Source: Serripes groenlandicus
Lineage: Eukaryota; Mollusca; Bivalvia; Cardiida; Cardiidae
Length of the DNA stretch: 64,000 bases
Reading direction: 5' to 3'
Assembly: GCA_031761405.1 (NCBI GenBank)
Contig: JASEVX010000357.1
Location: 62,001-126,000, forward strand
Shown: in pieces, positions 55,901 to 63,837 of the stretch
Layout: the number at the start of each line of letters is the position of its first letter
Position numbering within the stretch: the first letter of the stretch is position 1
The notes under the pieces: generated by a model
Seen by the model: the letters and a program-made list of their open reading frames with translations, nothing else
Databases searched by the model: none
Told to the model about the DNA's origin: nothing
Translations under genes and position numbers: made by a program

Positions 55901-58039
55901 GCCATGTTGATTGGTAAAAAAACATGGCCACCAGAGGGCGGGGCTATTTTGCCTTATATGGCTATAGTGAAAACTTAAAATATCCTCTCCTCCGAAAGTG
56001 TCAGGCCGATTTTCAAATAATTTTGCAGAAACATTCCTTGGGTGACTACAAGATTCCTTTAAGCCATGGTGGTTGGTAAAAAACATGGCCACCAGGAGGC
56101 AGGGCTGTTTGGAGATTTGATTTTTGCCTTATGGCCGTGGAGCGATACTGGCCCTCTTGGGCCTCTTGTTTATTGTATCTCCATCAAACTTATACAGTAG
56201 TTAGATATTCATAAGAGCTCGGTTCCTTTCGCAAACCAGCCAGATCCACCCATGCAAGACTGGATTATGGCCCTTGAAATTGTTAAAATTGCTATAATAC
56301 AGCTTGTGAACACAATAGAGCCTCCATTTACTATCCGATCTTCACCAAACTTAGATAGTAGTTTTAAAAATATTGATGAGAGCTCGGTTCCTTTTGCAAA
56401 CCAGCCAGATCCGCCCATGCAAGACTGGATTATGGCCCTTGAAATTGTCAAAATTGCTATAATAGATTTTGTGAACACATTAGAGGCTCTATTTACTATC
56501 TGATCTTCACCAAACTAAGATAGTAGTTAAATATTGATGAGAGCTCGGTTCCTTTCGAAAACCAGCAAGATGAACCCTTGCAGGACTGGATTATGGCCCT
56601 TGAAATTGTTAAAATTGCTATAATACAGCTTGTGAACACAATAGAGCCTCTATTTACTATCCGATCTTCACCAAACTTAGATAGTAGTTAAATATTGATG
56701 AGAGCTCAGTTCCTTTCGCAAACCAGCCAGATCCGCCCTGCAACACTAGATTATGGCCCTTGAAATTGTCAAAATTGCTATAAAACAGCTTGTGAACACA
56801 ATAGAGCCTCCATTTACCATCCGATCTTCACCATACATACATGCTCTGGATTGAAAATGACCAAAGAACCATCCAAGTAGAGCATAGGCCCTCATAGGCC
56901 TCTTGTTCATTTTTACCTATCTAAATTAAAAAAAAAAAAAAAAAAAAAATTTCTCAAAGTCTTATTTTGCGCTGACGTTGATATTTAAATAAAATCCATG
57001 TTGAAACATCATTTTTCAAGCATATTGATCAATTGAAAGACATAACAGACAGGCGGCATCATTGGACCAATTTCACCAAAACTTCAAGAATGTTCCTTTT
57101 GCGGTTCTCTTTCAAAATTAGTCAAAGATTTAAATTCCATAGAGCTCTTTGGTTGTTGAGGCAACAGAAAAGGTGCAAATGCTCAAACTTTAAAAGTCTC
57201 CTCCGAATATGCTTGTCAGATTCCAATATAATTTTCCCTGGTTTTCCCTCTACCAAAAATGTTCAAGCCACATTGGTTGTTTGGAAGACATGATGGCCAG
57301 AAGGCATGTCTGATTTTAAGATAGTTAATAGAAATGTTCCTTTAGTGACCATCTACATGAGTGTTTTCAAGCCATTTTGATAGTTCTATAAGATAGCTGT
57401 TAGGCGGGATCAGAGATCCGGTCAAATGAACTTTTAGCTTCAAGCGTAATGTCCTCCTAATCAATGACCGATATCAACCAAACGTTATAGGAATGTTCCT
57501 GTTGTGGTCCTCTTTCAAATGTTTCAATTATATGCAAATTAAGGAAAAAGCTATATTTAGACACACTAATCGAATAGTGGTCTACAGAAACCTAAGCATA
57601 TCTCCTGGGTTTATAACCGTTACTGCACACATTTTCTCTGTAACTGACATCTTTCCCAGGTGATTCACAACCGCTATTGCATAGGTCTTTAACCAATAGC
57701 GAAGCAAGAAGAGTTATCAACTGAGCTAAGTGTACAGGTGCTAGGGTTATGAAAGTGCTGTCATCTTATACCCTTCTCTACATTTTCGGATGTAGAAGCT
57801 AGGTGAGACCTTTCTTATTGGGTACAAAATATGAATAAGTGGATTATGAGAATTGGACAGAGCATCCTCATTTAAGCTCACCTTTATTGTGATCACATTT
57901 TTTCCCGTCGTCCGGCATATTTATAATAATACATCAACTCAACTTACGTAGGTTGGTGTTGAATCTGGTTCATCTTCATCCACTCGGAGGACCTCCCACT
58001 CCTCTAGAATCACCAGAGGATCTTTCTTTTCTTCATAAT
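40921..58039 (-). CDS. Zinc-finger tyrosine-recombinase-like gene, six in-phase exons
   Basis: Exons (complement) 57948-58039, 53991-54057, 52929-53062, 51109-51184, 49591-50672 and 40921-41159 join without a stop into about 562 codons. Both ends are open, so it is partial. The first four are acidic linker exons. The fifth has a C2H2 finger (HACFFCEK...RHLEMAH), a C2HC-like finger (PCSFCLTF...WRHAKNC), REKLRILGRLK, LALKAGQLLAK and PLTEGLIKYM. The sixth opens KYLEDKM and has LARILCFNKKRAVEPARM, where R-x-x-E fits tyrosine-recombinase box I. C-terminal exons should lie below 40921; the exon at 33556-33686 has the right phase. The intron 41160-49590 contains the complete hAT element. Function is unproven; a Crypton-like element or domesticated recombinase is plausible. 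Confidence 0.6.
41393..41880 (+). repeat. Type-B array, 3' truncated
   Basis: It begins with TGTCCAGCGTCCATCATACG-type sequence (the GTCCGGCGTCC region without its AGCTCACC start). It runs through three type-B monomers and stops at AATCTTGTTAACGCTGTA with no terminal end. Confidence 0.65.
41881..42202. other. No gene; T-homopolymer
   Basis: A T run of about 21 bases lies at 42019-42039. The last five bases (AATTG, 42198-42202) are the left copy of the direct repeat flanking the hAT element. Confidence 0.5.
42379..47159 (-). CDS. hAT transposase, seven exons, 825 residues
   Basis: Exons (complement) 45941-47159, 45326-45569, 44711-45028, 44424-44509, 44066-44220, 43508-43656 and 42379-42685 splice by GT-AG in consistent phase to 825 residues plus stop. 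The ATG at 47159 begins MSHNWKQFNKK. After an acidic, Ser-rich region comes a TTF/BED-like zinc finger (C169, C172, H204, H210). The catalytic core shows D331 in LLADESTD, D396 in VGLDGCNTMSGHRKG and a late E769 in the C-terminal dimerisation domain (STAVVERGFSLMN). TTRWLSHLHACVRF spans the exon 2/3 join. Relatives are the ZMYM/KIAA1586-like and zinc-finger-862-like hATs. No lesion was found, so it may encode an active transposase. Confidence 0.88.
42929..43205. repeat. Tandem duplication in the last hAT intron
   Basis: CATCAGGTAGAATGA, GAAAGTAACAA and GAAAGAACAACAGCAACAA occur in order twice (about 42929-43085 and 43086-43205). A GTCAAGTCACTG-like stretch is shortened in the second unit. Confidence 0.7.
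43717..43756. repeat. 17-bp inverted repeat in hAT intron 5
   Basis: ATGAAGTGTGATACTTA and TAAGTATCACACTTCAT flank a 6-base loop, a perfect hairpin of unknown role. Confidence 0.75.
47166..47312. repeat. Inverted repeat directly upstream of the hAT start codon
   Basis: Arms of about 45 bp (GTGACACGCTGGTTAACAAA then AGAACGGAATACGG at the left; CCGTATTCCGTTCTTTTGTT then TACCAGCGTGAC at the right) flank about 55 bp. It begins six bases before the ATG at 47159 and so covers the likely promoter or 5' UTR. Confidence 0.8.
47347..47436. repeat. hAT subterminal direct repeats
   Basis: CGCATTTCGGCA recurs three times, separated by ATAAAAAACGATGGCCGATT-type spacers (period about 38 bp). Arrays like this near one end often serve as transposase binding sites in hAT elements. 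The terminal region also contains the small hairpin GGCCGTTAAGCGGCC. Confidence 0.65.
47537..48567. other. No gene; type-B remnant near 47790-47880
   Basis: GAATGATATCTAGGTCAAGT then AGGTCACTAGGTCAA is one type-B monomer. The remainder includes a MITE-core-like stretch near 48500-48545 and no coding exon. Confidence 0.45.
48568..49174 (+). repeat. Type-A array, 5' truncated
   Basis: About three type-A monomers (ATGTTCCTTGAGTGACCCTC, AACATGGCCGCCAGAGGG) lead to AGTGGAGCGATACTGGCCCT then TCTTGGGCCTCTTGTTT. Confidence 0.75.
49279..49394 (+). repeat. 58-bp tandem duplication
   Basis: ATGAAATCTTAAACATGCAG to AAGGTGTAAATGGCAGTAA is present twice back to back with one mismatch, which indicates a recent duplication. 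Confidence 0.85.
51239..52350 (+). repeat. AGCTCA-type element, type-B monomers
   Basis: It starts TTTTTAGCTCAAGGTAGGAT and ends CAGGTGAGTGCTTCAGGGCC then AATATGGCCCTCTT. It has five to six type-B monomers, with a foreign insert near 51950-52160 (CGACAAGTCAAGGTCAAAG, ACGGACAGACGGACATCGCC). Confidence 0.7.
52433..53062 (-). repeat. Duplicated exon-bearing segment, copy 1 (partner 57762-58039)
   Basis: CTTATACCCTTCTCTACATT, AGAATTGGACAGAGCATCCT and CGTCGTC then GGCATATTTATAACAATAC followed by the exon end (TACATAGGTTGGT) are shared with 57762-58039. Copy 1 is longer because a SINE (52607-52886) was inserted after the duplication. Confidence 0.75.
52607..52886 (+). mobile_element. tRNA-derived SINE, full-length
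   Basis: GGTAGCTCAGTCTGTAGCAA is an A-box region and GGTTGTGAGTTCGAAGCC a B-box region. The body has GCCAACATTCTTTCCGACGT and AGTAGCCAGTTGCTTGG, an (AT)n run at 52818-52836, and the tail ACGGCGTTAAAACCCCAATC. The insertion site lies within the duplicated segment, in the CGTCGTC motif. Confidence 0.8.
53063..53990. other. Intron of the recombinase-like gene, nothing else recognised
   Basis: A plus-strand open frame at 53318-53635 has no recognisable domain. A TTCATCTGCTGCAGATGA palindrome lies near 53872. Confidence 0.4.
54058..54679. other. Intron-like, short type-B remnant
   Basis: TTTTTAGCTCACCGAACATT then AACTAGGTCAAATTGAAGAG (54378-54480) is a short AGCTCACC/type-B remnant. Nothing else was recognised. 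Confidence 0.45.
54680..56912 (+). repeat. Type-C element split by a nested type-A element
   Basis: The outer element starts TTTTTAGCTCAGAAGGCCAG (54680). It carries type-C monomers (ATCCGCCCATGCAAGACTGG, GGCCCTTGAAATTGTTAAAA). It is interrupted at 54934, resumes at 56171 (ATTGTATCTCCATCAAACTT) and ends near ATAGGCCTCTTGTTCA at 56910. The four right-hand monomers are close to one another. Confidence 0.75.
54935..56170 (+). repeat. Type-A element nested inside the type-C element
   Basis: TTTTTAGCTCCACAGTCGAG opens it and GTGGAGCGATACTGGCCCTC then TTGGGCCTCTTGTTT closes it. Six to seven type-A monomers lie between. The sequences on its two sides join to a continuous type-C monomer, which shows it inserted there. 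Confidence 0.8.
56928..56949 (+). repeat. Poly(A) run, 22 bases
   Basis: It is a homopolymer 15-20 bases after the end of the type-C element, consistent with a retroposed tail or simple slippage. Confidence 0.8.
56950..57761. other. Old repeat remnants, no gene
   Basis: GACCAATTTCACCAAAACTT, AATGTTCCTTTTGCGGTTCT and ACCAACGTTATAGGAATG-like phrases suggest a strongly decayed repeat with about 180-bp periodicity. Confidence 0.4.
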
Positions 58040-58796
58040 CTGTAAATTTAAGATGATTACAATCAAAAAACATATTTAAAATATGATATTTTTTTTTGTC
58101 TGGGTTTTTCTATTCATTTTATGACTGAACATTTGTGTTTGTAATGTTTTTATAAATAAAAACACAAAAATAAATAAATCATTTTAACTCCTATAAATCT
58201 CAATAAGGAAAGACATAAATGACAGGATCAGGCTGATCATCATCTGACTTGGTCTCATTACTAGAAGAGAAACCAATTTCGGGAAAATCGGAAGGAACAT
58301 CGGATAGAGAAAAGAGACTCCTCTTCAAACTTGAAAATAAGCCATAAAACAAATCATTAAATAGAGCCGTAATATTTCCGTTATATATTATAAAGTTTAA
58401 GCTAATTGATCTGACTCATTTAATGGTTGTGTCACCCTGCGTAGCATGGTAGGCACTTAGGGATTTCTTTTTTTTCTGTCCGGCGTCTGTCGTCACACTT
58501 TCAATGAGCAGGTGCAGGTGACACATGTGCTCCGCGGAGTACTCCATTCTAGTTTTATTACCCCTAATTCGTGAACACACTGTTTACTACCCCTAGCCAG
58601 CTATTTGGTGCTTGTTGGTAGATTATTTATAAGTAGCGACTGACCATAGCTTCAGGAAACTTGATTGGGTTTTATGGTCTTTAATTGGTGTCCAATAAAC
58701 AACAATACAACATGTGTTATTTTCTGTTAATAACTCCTTTTGACACATCGGCAGCACGATGGTCATGGTGGAGTGTCTTTGGGCATGGCACATTTT
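58040..58796. other. Flank; possible third copy of the acidic exon at 58236-58325 (-)
   Basis: The complement at 58236-58325 reads SLFSLSDVPSDFPEIGFSSS then SDDDQPDPVIY. It resembles the acidic exons ending PTY at 52929 and 57948, but a usable donor is missing. The rest of the stretch has no recognisable feature. Confidence 0.35.
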
Positions 58797-60055
58797 CTAG
58801 CCTAGTACTGGTTTGTTTACCCATGGATCATGAATTAACAGACGTGCCGCTAGTCGCATCCTGAAACTAGAGTAATTTTTCCTCTTTAACTTGTTAGCAT
58901 ATGTGCTCATAAAATATATTTCTCCTCCAAGAGCTATTATCAGTTTGTCGTCCAGGGCTGTCATTGAAATTTCATTTTTGTGCATGGATGTTATGACCTC
59001 ATCTAGTTCATTGGATGACTATCTGGTGCCTAAAAATCATCGACTGTAAAATCGCTGATGACAAAGACGTTGTGGTCTGTGCAGATCTCACTTTCATGTG
59101 TTTCCGGTAATTGTCTTTTAAAACCATCCAATCCCCACATTGTGGGCAGGCACCATACAATCTTGAATCAGACATTGACTGTCGTTTCCTTGCAAGCAAC
59201 AGTTCACCTTGTTTCAGATGACACACTTGTGTGTTGTGCATATCATCTCCTCTGTTCCTAAGAATTGTTTGATTCCTGGTTATTTCTTTATGAACTTTGT
59301 TCTTTCATTCTTCTGTTTGTAACATCTTTTCCCTTTTCTTTAAATGCTTAATTTCTGAAACATCTTGTTCCTTACTGTGCTTGTTGCTGAATGTTTGTCA
59401 GGATTTTTCTACAGTAACAGCATGCATGCACTGTATCATAATGTCGTCCACTTTTGGAATTTTCATTAGCATTTGCCTTACATTTCTTTGAGTAAATATC
59501 TGCGTATTTAACACATTGTTCAAAATCATCACTGCACAATGGTCTTGAGCAAGGAAGATCTTCACTGGAAAATTGTCTGGAGTCGACTGCTTTACCTAGT
59601 GTCTTTTTAGAGTTATCATTTTTTTGTGATTCGGTAGTCGCTTTTAGCATTGGATAAACACAAGAAACAGAAGAATCTTCTGAATCACTATCTTCAACTG
59701 CATTCATATTGTCATATTCAGTTACATTGTCCTGGTCATCAATAACACCACTTGATTAATTGAGTTGATTAATGTCAGATTCACCTGCACTTGCGACTTT
59801 ATAATCAAGGTCAATGTCCAAGTCATCCGTTACACTACTTGATTCAACGATTTCATCAATATCAGATTCATCTGCACTCTCGTATTTATCACCAGGGTCA
59901 ATGTATGATTCATCTATTACATCATTTGATTCATATAGTTCAGATTCAATTGCAACATTTACATTGTACCTATCATTTAAGTTATCCTCATCCATGAAAT
60001 TCGATTCAAATCTTTTGATATCACTGTCATTTTCAAAGTGAAGTAAAGTAGTCAT
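58797..60055 (-). pseudogene. Zinc-finger recombinase-like gene, decayed single-exon copy
   Basis: The minus-strand frame starts MTTLLHFENDSDIKRF and has acidic repeats of about 28 residues. It is stopped by TAA at 59756-59758, and the same frame then continues (VIDDQDNVTEYDN). Further on come a zinc-finger half (ACCYCRK), a frameshift near 59385, more stops, then NRGDDMHNTQV, GELLLARKR, CPQCGDWM...YRKHM, MHKNEISMTALDDKLI and MRLAARLLI. The order matches the N-terminal half of the two multi-exon copies (finger, HN motif, second finger, helical segment). The recombinase part is absent. It is clearly a pseudogene. Confidence 0.6.
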
Positions 60056-60117
60056 CTAGATCAATCCGAAATCCACCTGAATTTTGTTCAGATAATATTT
60101 ACTATTTGTGGCACTGA

Positions 60118-60410
60118 TAATTGGTCATTACGGTTGTCAGCTCTGGTCTCATTATTGGAGACAGCTGTCATCTGATCATGGATGTCAGCTTTGGTTTGAT
60201 CATGGTAGTCACCGCTGGTCTAATCAAGGGTGTCAAGTTTGGTCTGATCATGGGTGTCAGCTGTGGTCTGATCATGGGTGTCATCTGTTGCCAGATCATG
60301 CGTGTAGCCTGTGGTTTGGTTATGGTAGTCACTCTTTTGTCTGATCCAGGGTGACAAATTTGGTCCGATAATGGGTGTCAGCTATGGTCTGACCAAGGGT
60401 GTCACCAGTG
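60118..60410 (+). repeat. 21-bp minisatellite
   Basis: About a dozen imperfect copies of GTCAGCTGTGGTCTGATCATG occur (ATGGGTGTCAGCTGTGGTCT and variants). The 21-base period keeps reading frames open by chance. It lies just upstream of the decayed recombinase-like gene start (60055, opposite strand). Confidence 0.85.
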
Positions 60411-60695
60411 GTGTCACTTGCTGCAAATACAACACATTGTTGCTCAGGTGATCTAAAAACGTGTGGATTTTTAATGGGGTTATTAAATAATATGACAGAA
60501 TTTAGGGATATGGCGGAAGTCACAGATTCATTTTCATATTAAATAATAACTTTTTTATTCACTATTATGTTTTCCTTCACTGTTAAATGGGAGTTGTATC
60601 TGTTACCTGACTAGTCAACATGCGTGATTCGCAAGTACTAATGTCGTGCTTTCATGCTTGATGGCAATGACCAACAGGATATATACTGTATATCT
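60411..60695. other. No gene recognised
   Basis: No supportable feature lies between the minisatellite and the OB-fold-like fragment. Confidence 0.4.
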
Positions 60696-60699
60696 TAGT

Positions 60700-61174
60700 C
60701 ACAGTTGAAGTAAAATTGCAAGGGTTCACCAGTAATGAACAAATCACTGTATCTACCAGATATGGAGACCGCAGAATGTTAACAGGGGTCATTGCGGATG
60801 ACACAGAAGCCAAATAAATGGTAGTTTGGTCTGAGGACTTGGCCAAATTGCTGAAACCAGGCGAGTTCTACATAATAACTAATCTGCGAAACAAACTTTT
60901 TGAACAGCAAAGTCAGCTGAATACCACAAGCCAAACGAAAGTGGTCAGCATCACGCCAGTGACAAATGTATCAGATGGTCTGACACTATTACAGGAGGAA
61001 AAACTGGAGGCAAATTTCGACTCGGTACAAATTACAAACTCTGAAATGCAGCATCTGCAAAAAACAGTAAGACCTACCAGAAAATTCGAGAACTGTGAAA
61101 TGCCCACACTGTCATTACAAACAAAGATGCGAAAAGGTTCTTCGGAGCATCACAATACAAATAAACACATCTAA
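60700..61174 (+). pseudogene. OB-fold (RPA-like) protein fragment with in-frame stop
   Basis: One plus-strand frame reads EVKLQGFTSNEQITVSTRYG, RRMLTGVIADDTEAK, a TAA at about 60816-60818, then MVVWSEDLAKLLKPGEFYII, NTTSQTKVVSI and a polar tail. The alternation of strands with a G(x)IADDT and VVW pattern resembles a single-stranded-DNA-binding OB fold such as RPA1 domains. Helitrons and some other invertebrate elements carry such proteins; no helicase was seen here. The stop separates the two halves of the fold, so this is a broken gene or two exons. Confidence 0.4.
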
Positions 61175-61432
61175 TGAAATGAAACTAATTCTGAAAGATA
61201 AAGCTAAATGAAAATAAACTCAACATAATAAACGATTCAGATGCGCTTGAAGACTATTTCATTAAGTCTCAATCCATCAGTAGGTAAGCCCCTCCCGAAA
61301 GGCTAATGTTTTCTAAATGCAGTAGAACATAAATCTAATTATTCATTCATTTATTGTGATTTAGACCTGTAAACTATATATTGAATTAATCTAAATCTAC
61401 TATTTTTCCCCAGATGAAAGTTTTTGCAAACT

Positions 61433-61556
61433 TACACTAGACAGACAGTCTCAACGGGAATATGTCGGTGATAGATTCAGTGACATATCGGATGGGAGCG
61501 AATATCAACGTGTGATGAACCTGCAGAAAAAATCTTACCTTCTTCATGAATATAGG
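61433..61556 (+). CDS. Possible exon, transposase-like (unassigned)
   Basis: A candidate exon follows TTTTTCCCCAG and ends before GTAATT. It encodes DESFCKLTLDRQSQREYVGD, RFSDISDGSEYQRVMN and LQKKSYLLHEY. The DISDGSEYQ pattern recalls the region before the catalytic part of CACTA-like invertebrate transposases. No further exon was found to confirm it. Confidence 0.3.
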
Positions 61557-61913
61557 TAATTAATAAATAATAAATGGTATATATGTGTCAGTTATTGCTT
61601 CTGACAAGAGTTGAGTAGAACTAAAGGGCATTTGTTTTACTGTCAAAGTATGTATTTTACATTTTACAAGTTTGAAAATTGAAGGAAAATGGGAAAAGGA
61701 AAAAAAATAACAATAAAGATATAGGGATAAGATCATAATCTCACCAAAGACAGAACACGAGAGTTAAGAGGCAATGATCAGACTTTCCTATCATGTATGA
61801 TCTGTTCTTCTTTTGTTGCTTAGGAATGAATTTTCCTAAAATAGGATTCATCTCAAGAATCGTAATTTCCTGGCTGAGAGATCCTCTATATTACGTTTTG
61901 ATTTCTATTTCAG

Positions 61914-62143
61914 TATGTCTTTAAATATTCTAGAAGGTGTTAAAGAGGAGATTGCCTCCTTTAACCGTGAACAAATGCCTAGTTTGCCTAATGAGCCGAC
62001 ATCTTGTCCCGTTCGATTGTCTGAAAGGATTTCATTATGCTAGATTCAAAGCGTTCGAGAGGCACTGGAACAACAAACACCCAGAAGACGTAAAGGTCTT
62101 CAAATGCCCATCTTGTCAAGAAACTTGCTCCTATAACATATGA
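61914..62143 (+). pseudogene. Zinc-finger-like exon remnant, unassigned
   Basis: Following a CTATTTCAG acceptor, one frame begins MSLNILEGVKEEIASFNREQ, and a second gives CLVCLMSRHLVPFD, FHYARFKAFERHWNNKHP and CPSCQETC. The Cys/His pattern (CxxC...H...H...CxxC) suggests zinc binding. The two parts are in different frames, so the exon is probably broken. Confidence 0.3.
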
Positions 62144-62721
62144 AAAAAGCCAATACTAAACATGTTATTGATCCACAGGAGATTCTTCCTTACACATTTG
62201 ACCACCGTCACAGAATGTCCGAGAAACGAAAGAAAATAGTGTGTAAGATATAACCATCACAATTTCATATAGTACTCCTAGACTTTTATTTTTGTCTTTG
62301 TCTCTCCTTGAACAATGTTCTTGTGAACATTGATCTTAAGAAGGGAGGATTGTAACGGGAATGCTTTGCATTACCCTCAGGACTTTGGTTTGATATACCA
62401 CTGTGTCATGGATTATCTTTTGGAGCCTTTTTCGTATGGTGCGTTTACTGTAGTATACAAAGTCTAGTTCTTCCGTATAATTTGACAGTCCTCAATACAG
62501 TCATATTGTTTTCTTTACACTTCAAGAGCATTGTCTCTGTACTGTTTTACAGCCACTTTGAAAGTATTATACTGTCTTCGGCGGGATCGTTATTTATAAC
62601 TTGAAAAAATAAAATTGTTCATAATTAAATGATATTTATTATTTATTATATTCAGCACTAACTTTAATAAGTAATTATTCTTTTGAAATAAGTAAGAAAA
62701 ATATTTTATCTCGTTCTAGAG

Positions 62722-62879
62722 AATTCAAAGGGCAGAATGACAATTCAAGAAAAAAGACTCTGTGTCAAAATTATCAACAAATAAAAGAACTGCAAGCGTA
62801 TAAAAAGAACGGAGGACAGGACACTTTACAGTATTTCAATGCTGTTGGATTAAATGGCTCCACTATATGTAGATTTTAA
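62722..62879 (+). CDS. Possible short terminal exon, unassigned
   Basis: After the acceptor TCGTTCTAG an open frame of about 52 codons runs to TAA. It is polar and Gln/Lys-rich (QNYQQIKELQAYKKNGGQDT). No family is recognised. It precedes the OB-like fragment at 62904. Confidence 0.25.
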
Positions 62880-62903
62880 ATTTACCAAATACACAGATTT
62901 GCT

Positions 62904-63137
62904 ATGGTTCGCCCTGGAATGTCTTACGAATTTACCAACTTTATTGACAAACAGGATACCCTTTGCGTGTTCAGTGGATCTGCTATTGGATATATTAAGT
63001 CGGTAGACGTGGAGCCAGCTGTTGACATTCCTGCCCTCTCTGAAGAAGAGCCTCCAACTGGAACCAAGAGGACTCTTGCACAGGCATTACTATCACCTGT
63101 GCGTAGTATAGTCCAGGCGAAAATAGTTAAGGTTTGT
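62904..63137 (+). CDS. OB-fold-like protein fragment, unassigned family
   Basis: The frame reads MVRPGMSYEFTNFIDKQDTL, an acidic LSEEEPPTG linker, and LAQALLSPVRSIVQAKIVKV at the end. The first part resembles the last strands of an OB fold, and the last part the first strand of a following one. Related wording is seen at 60700 (GEFYIITNL). It may be an exon of the same type of gene. The donor GTTTGTTG near 63133 is weak. Confidence 0.35.
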
Positions 63138-63363
63138 TGAAGTTTAAATGTTTTAAGGTTTAACACTTTGTTACATTTAACAAATCTGCTGCAAATGCAT
63201 TGAAAACAATACAAAACACTCTGATATATTTGATATTTGAGTTGTTCGGAGTGTAATCCAAATGACTTTCAGAACTTGTGAATGAAACGATGTCTTTTTT
63301 TCAACCGAAATGGTCATATTATGTTCATCAAGTGACATTTTTTAAGGAAGAAAAATAATTAAT

Positions 63364-63793
63364 ATGATAACGAACGTTGTATGTTCAGCTGATTTAAACT
63401 GTAGAATCCAACTGTCGGATATGGTGAATACATTTGTTAATGTAACGTATGGTACTGCCAGGTTTTCAGGAGCTCAGTGCAGCAAGACATCGATTAAGAA
63501 GGTGTACCGCCAGAAGACTGCAACGTTTGGGATGTTCAGTACAACTCTTCACAATTCGAGTGGTGACAATTTCGGCATCATATAAACTGAAATGTTCTAT
63601 ACATTTGAAAAATATGTGTCGTTTCTATAGGGGAATTTACGAGCCGGAACTGTTTCCGGCAGTTATGTTTAAGAAGGATTCTATTCATTTCACATGTTTT
63701 CAATCAGGCACAGTTCGCATGACATGTATCAAACGGAATCATCAAATATATGATATTTGCATACCAACTTTATTAGAGATACCATTTATGTAA
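63364..63793 (+). pseudogene. TATA-binding-protein-like gene with internal deletion
   Basis: The N-terminal frame (63364) reads ITNVVCSADLNCRIQL then VNVTYGTARFSG, the start of the first TBP repeat. From about 63470 a different frame continues SAARHRLRRCTARRLQRLG, then CSIHLKNMCRFYRGIYEPEL with YEPELFPAVMFKK and FTCFQSGTVRMTCIK, which is the second repeat. YEPELFP is a hallmark of TBP, and Phe residues that would insert into DNA are kept. About 30 residues of repeat 1 (the SGK...TGA strand pair) and the reading frame are lost at a GGAGCTC motif, consistent with a deletion. It ends TAA after LEIPFM. This is probably a pseudogene of a divergent TBP paralogue or of an element-borne TBP. Confidence 0.65.
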
Positions 63794-63837
63794 AGCGCTA
63801 ATTCCCGGAGTGCTGTATTGAGCGGGGCATAATAAAA

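Noticed and set aside
60108..60354. Overlapping open frames with GLIMGVS-type repeats
   Set aside because: They are a 21-bp minisatellite in which two frames stay open at once; there is no protein signal.
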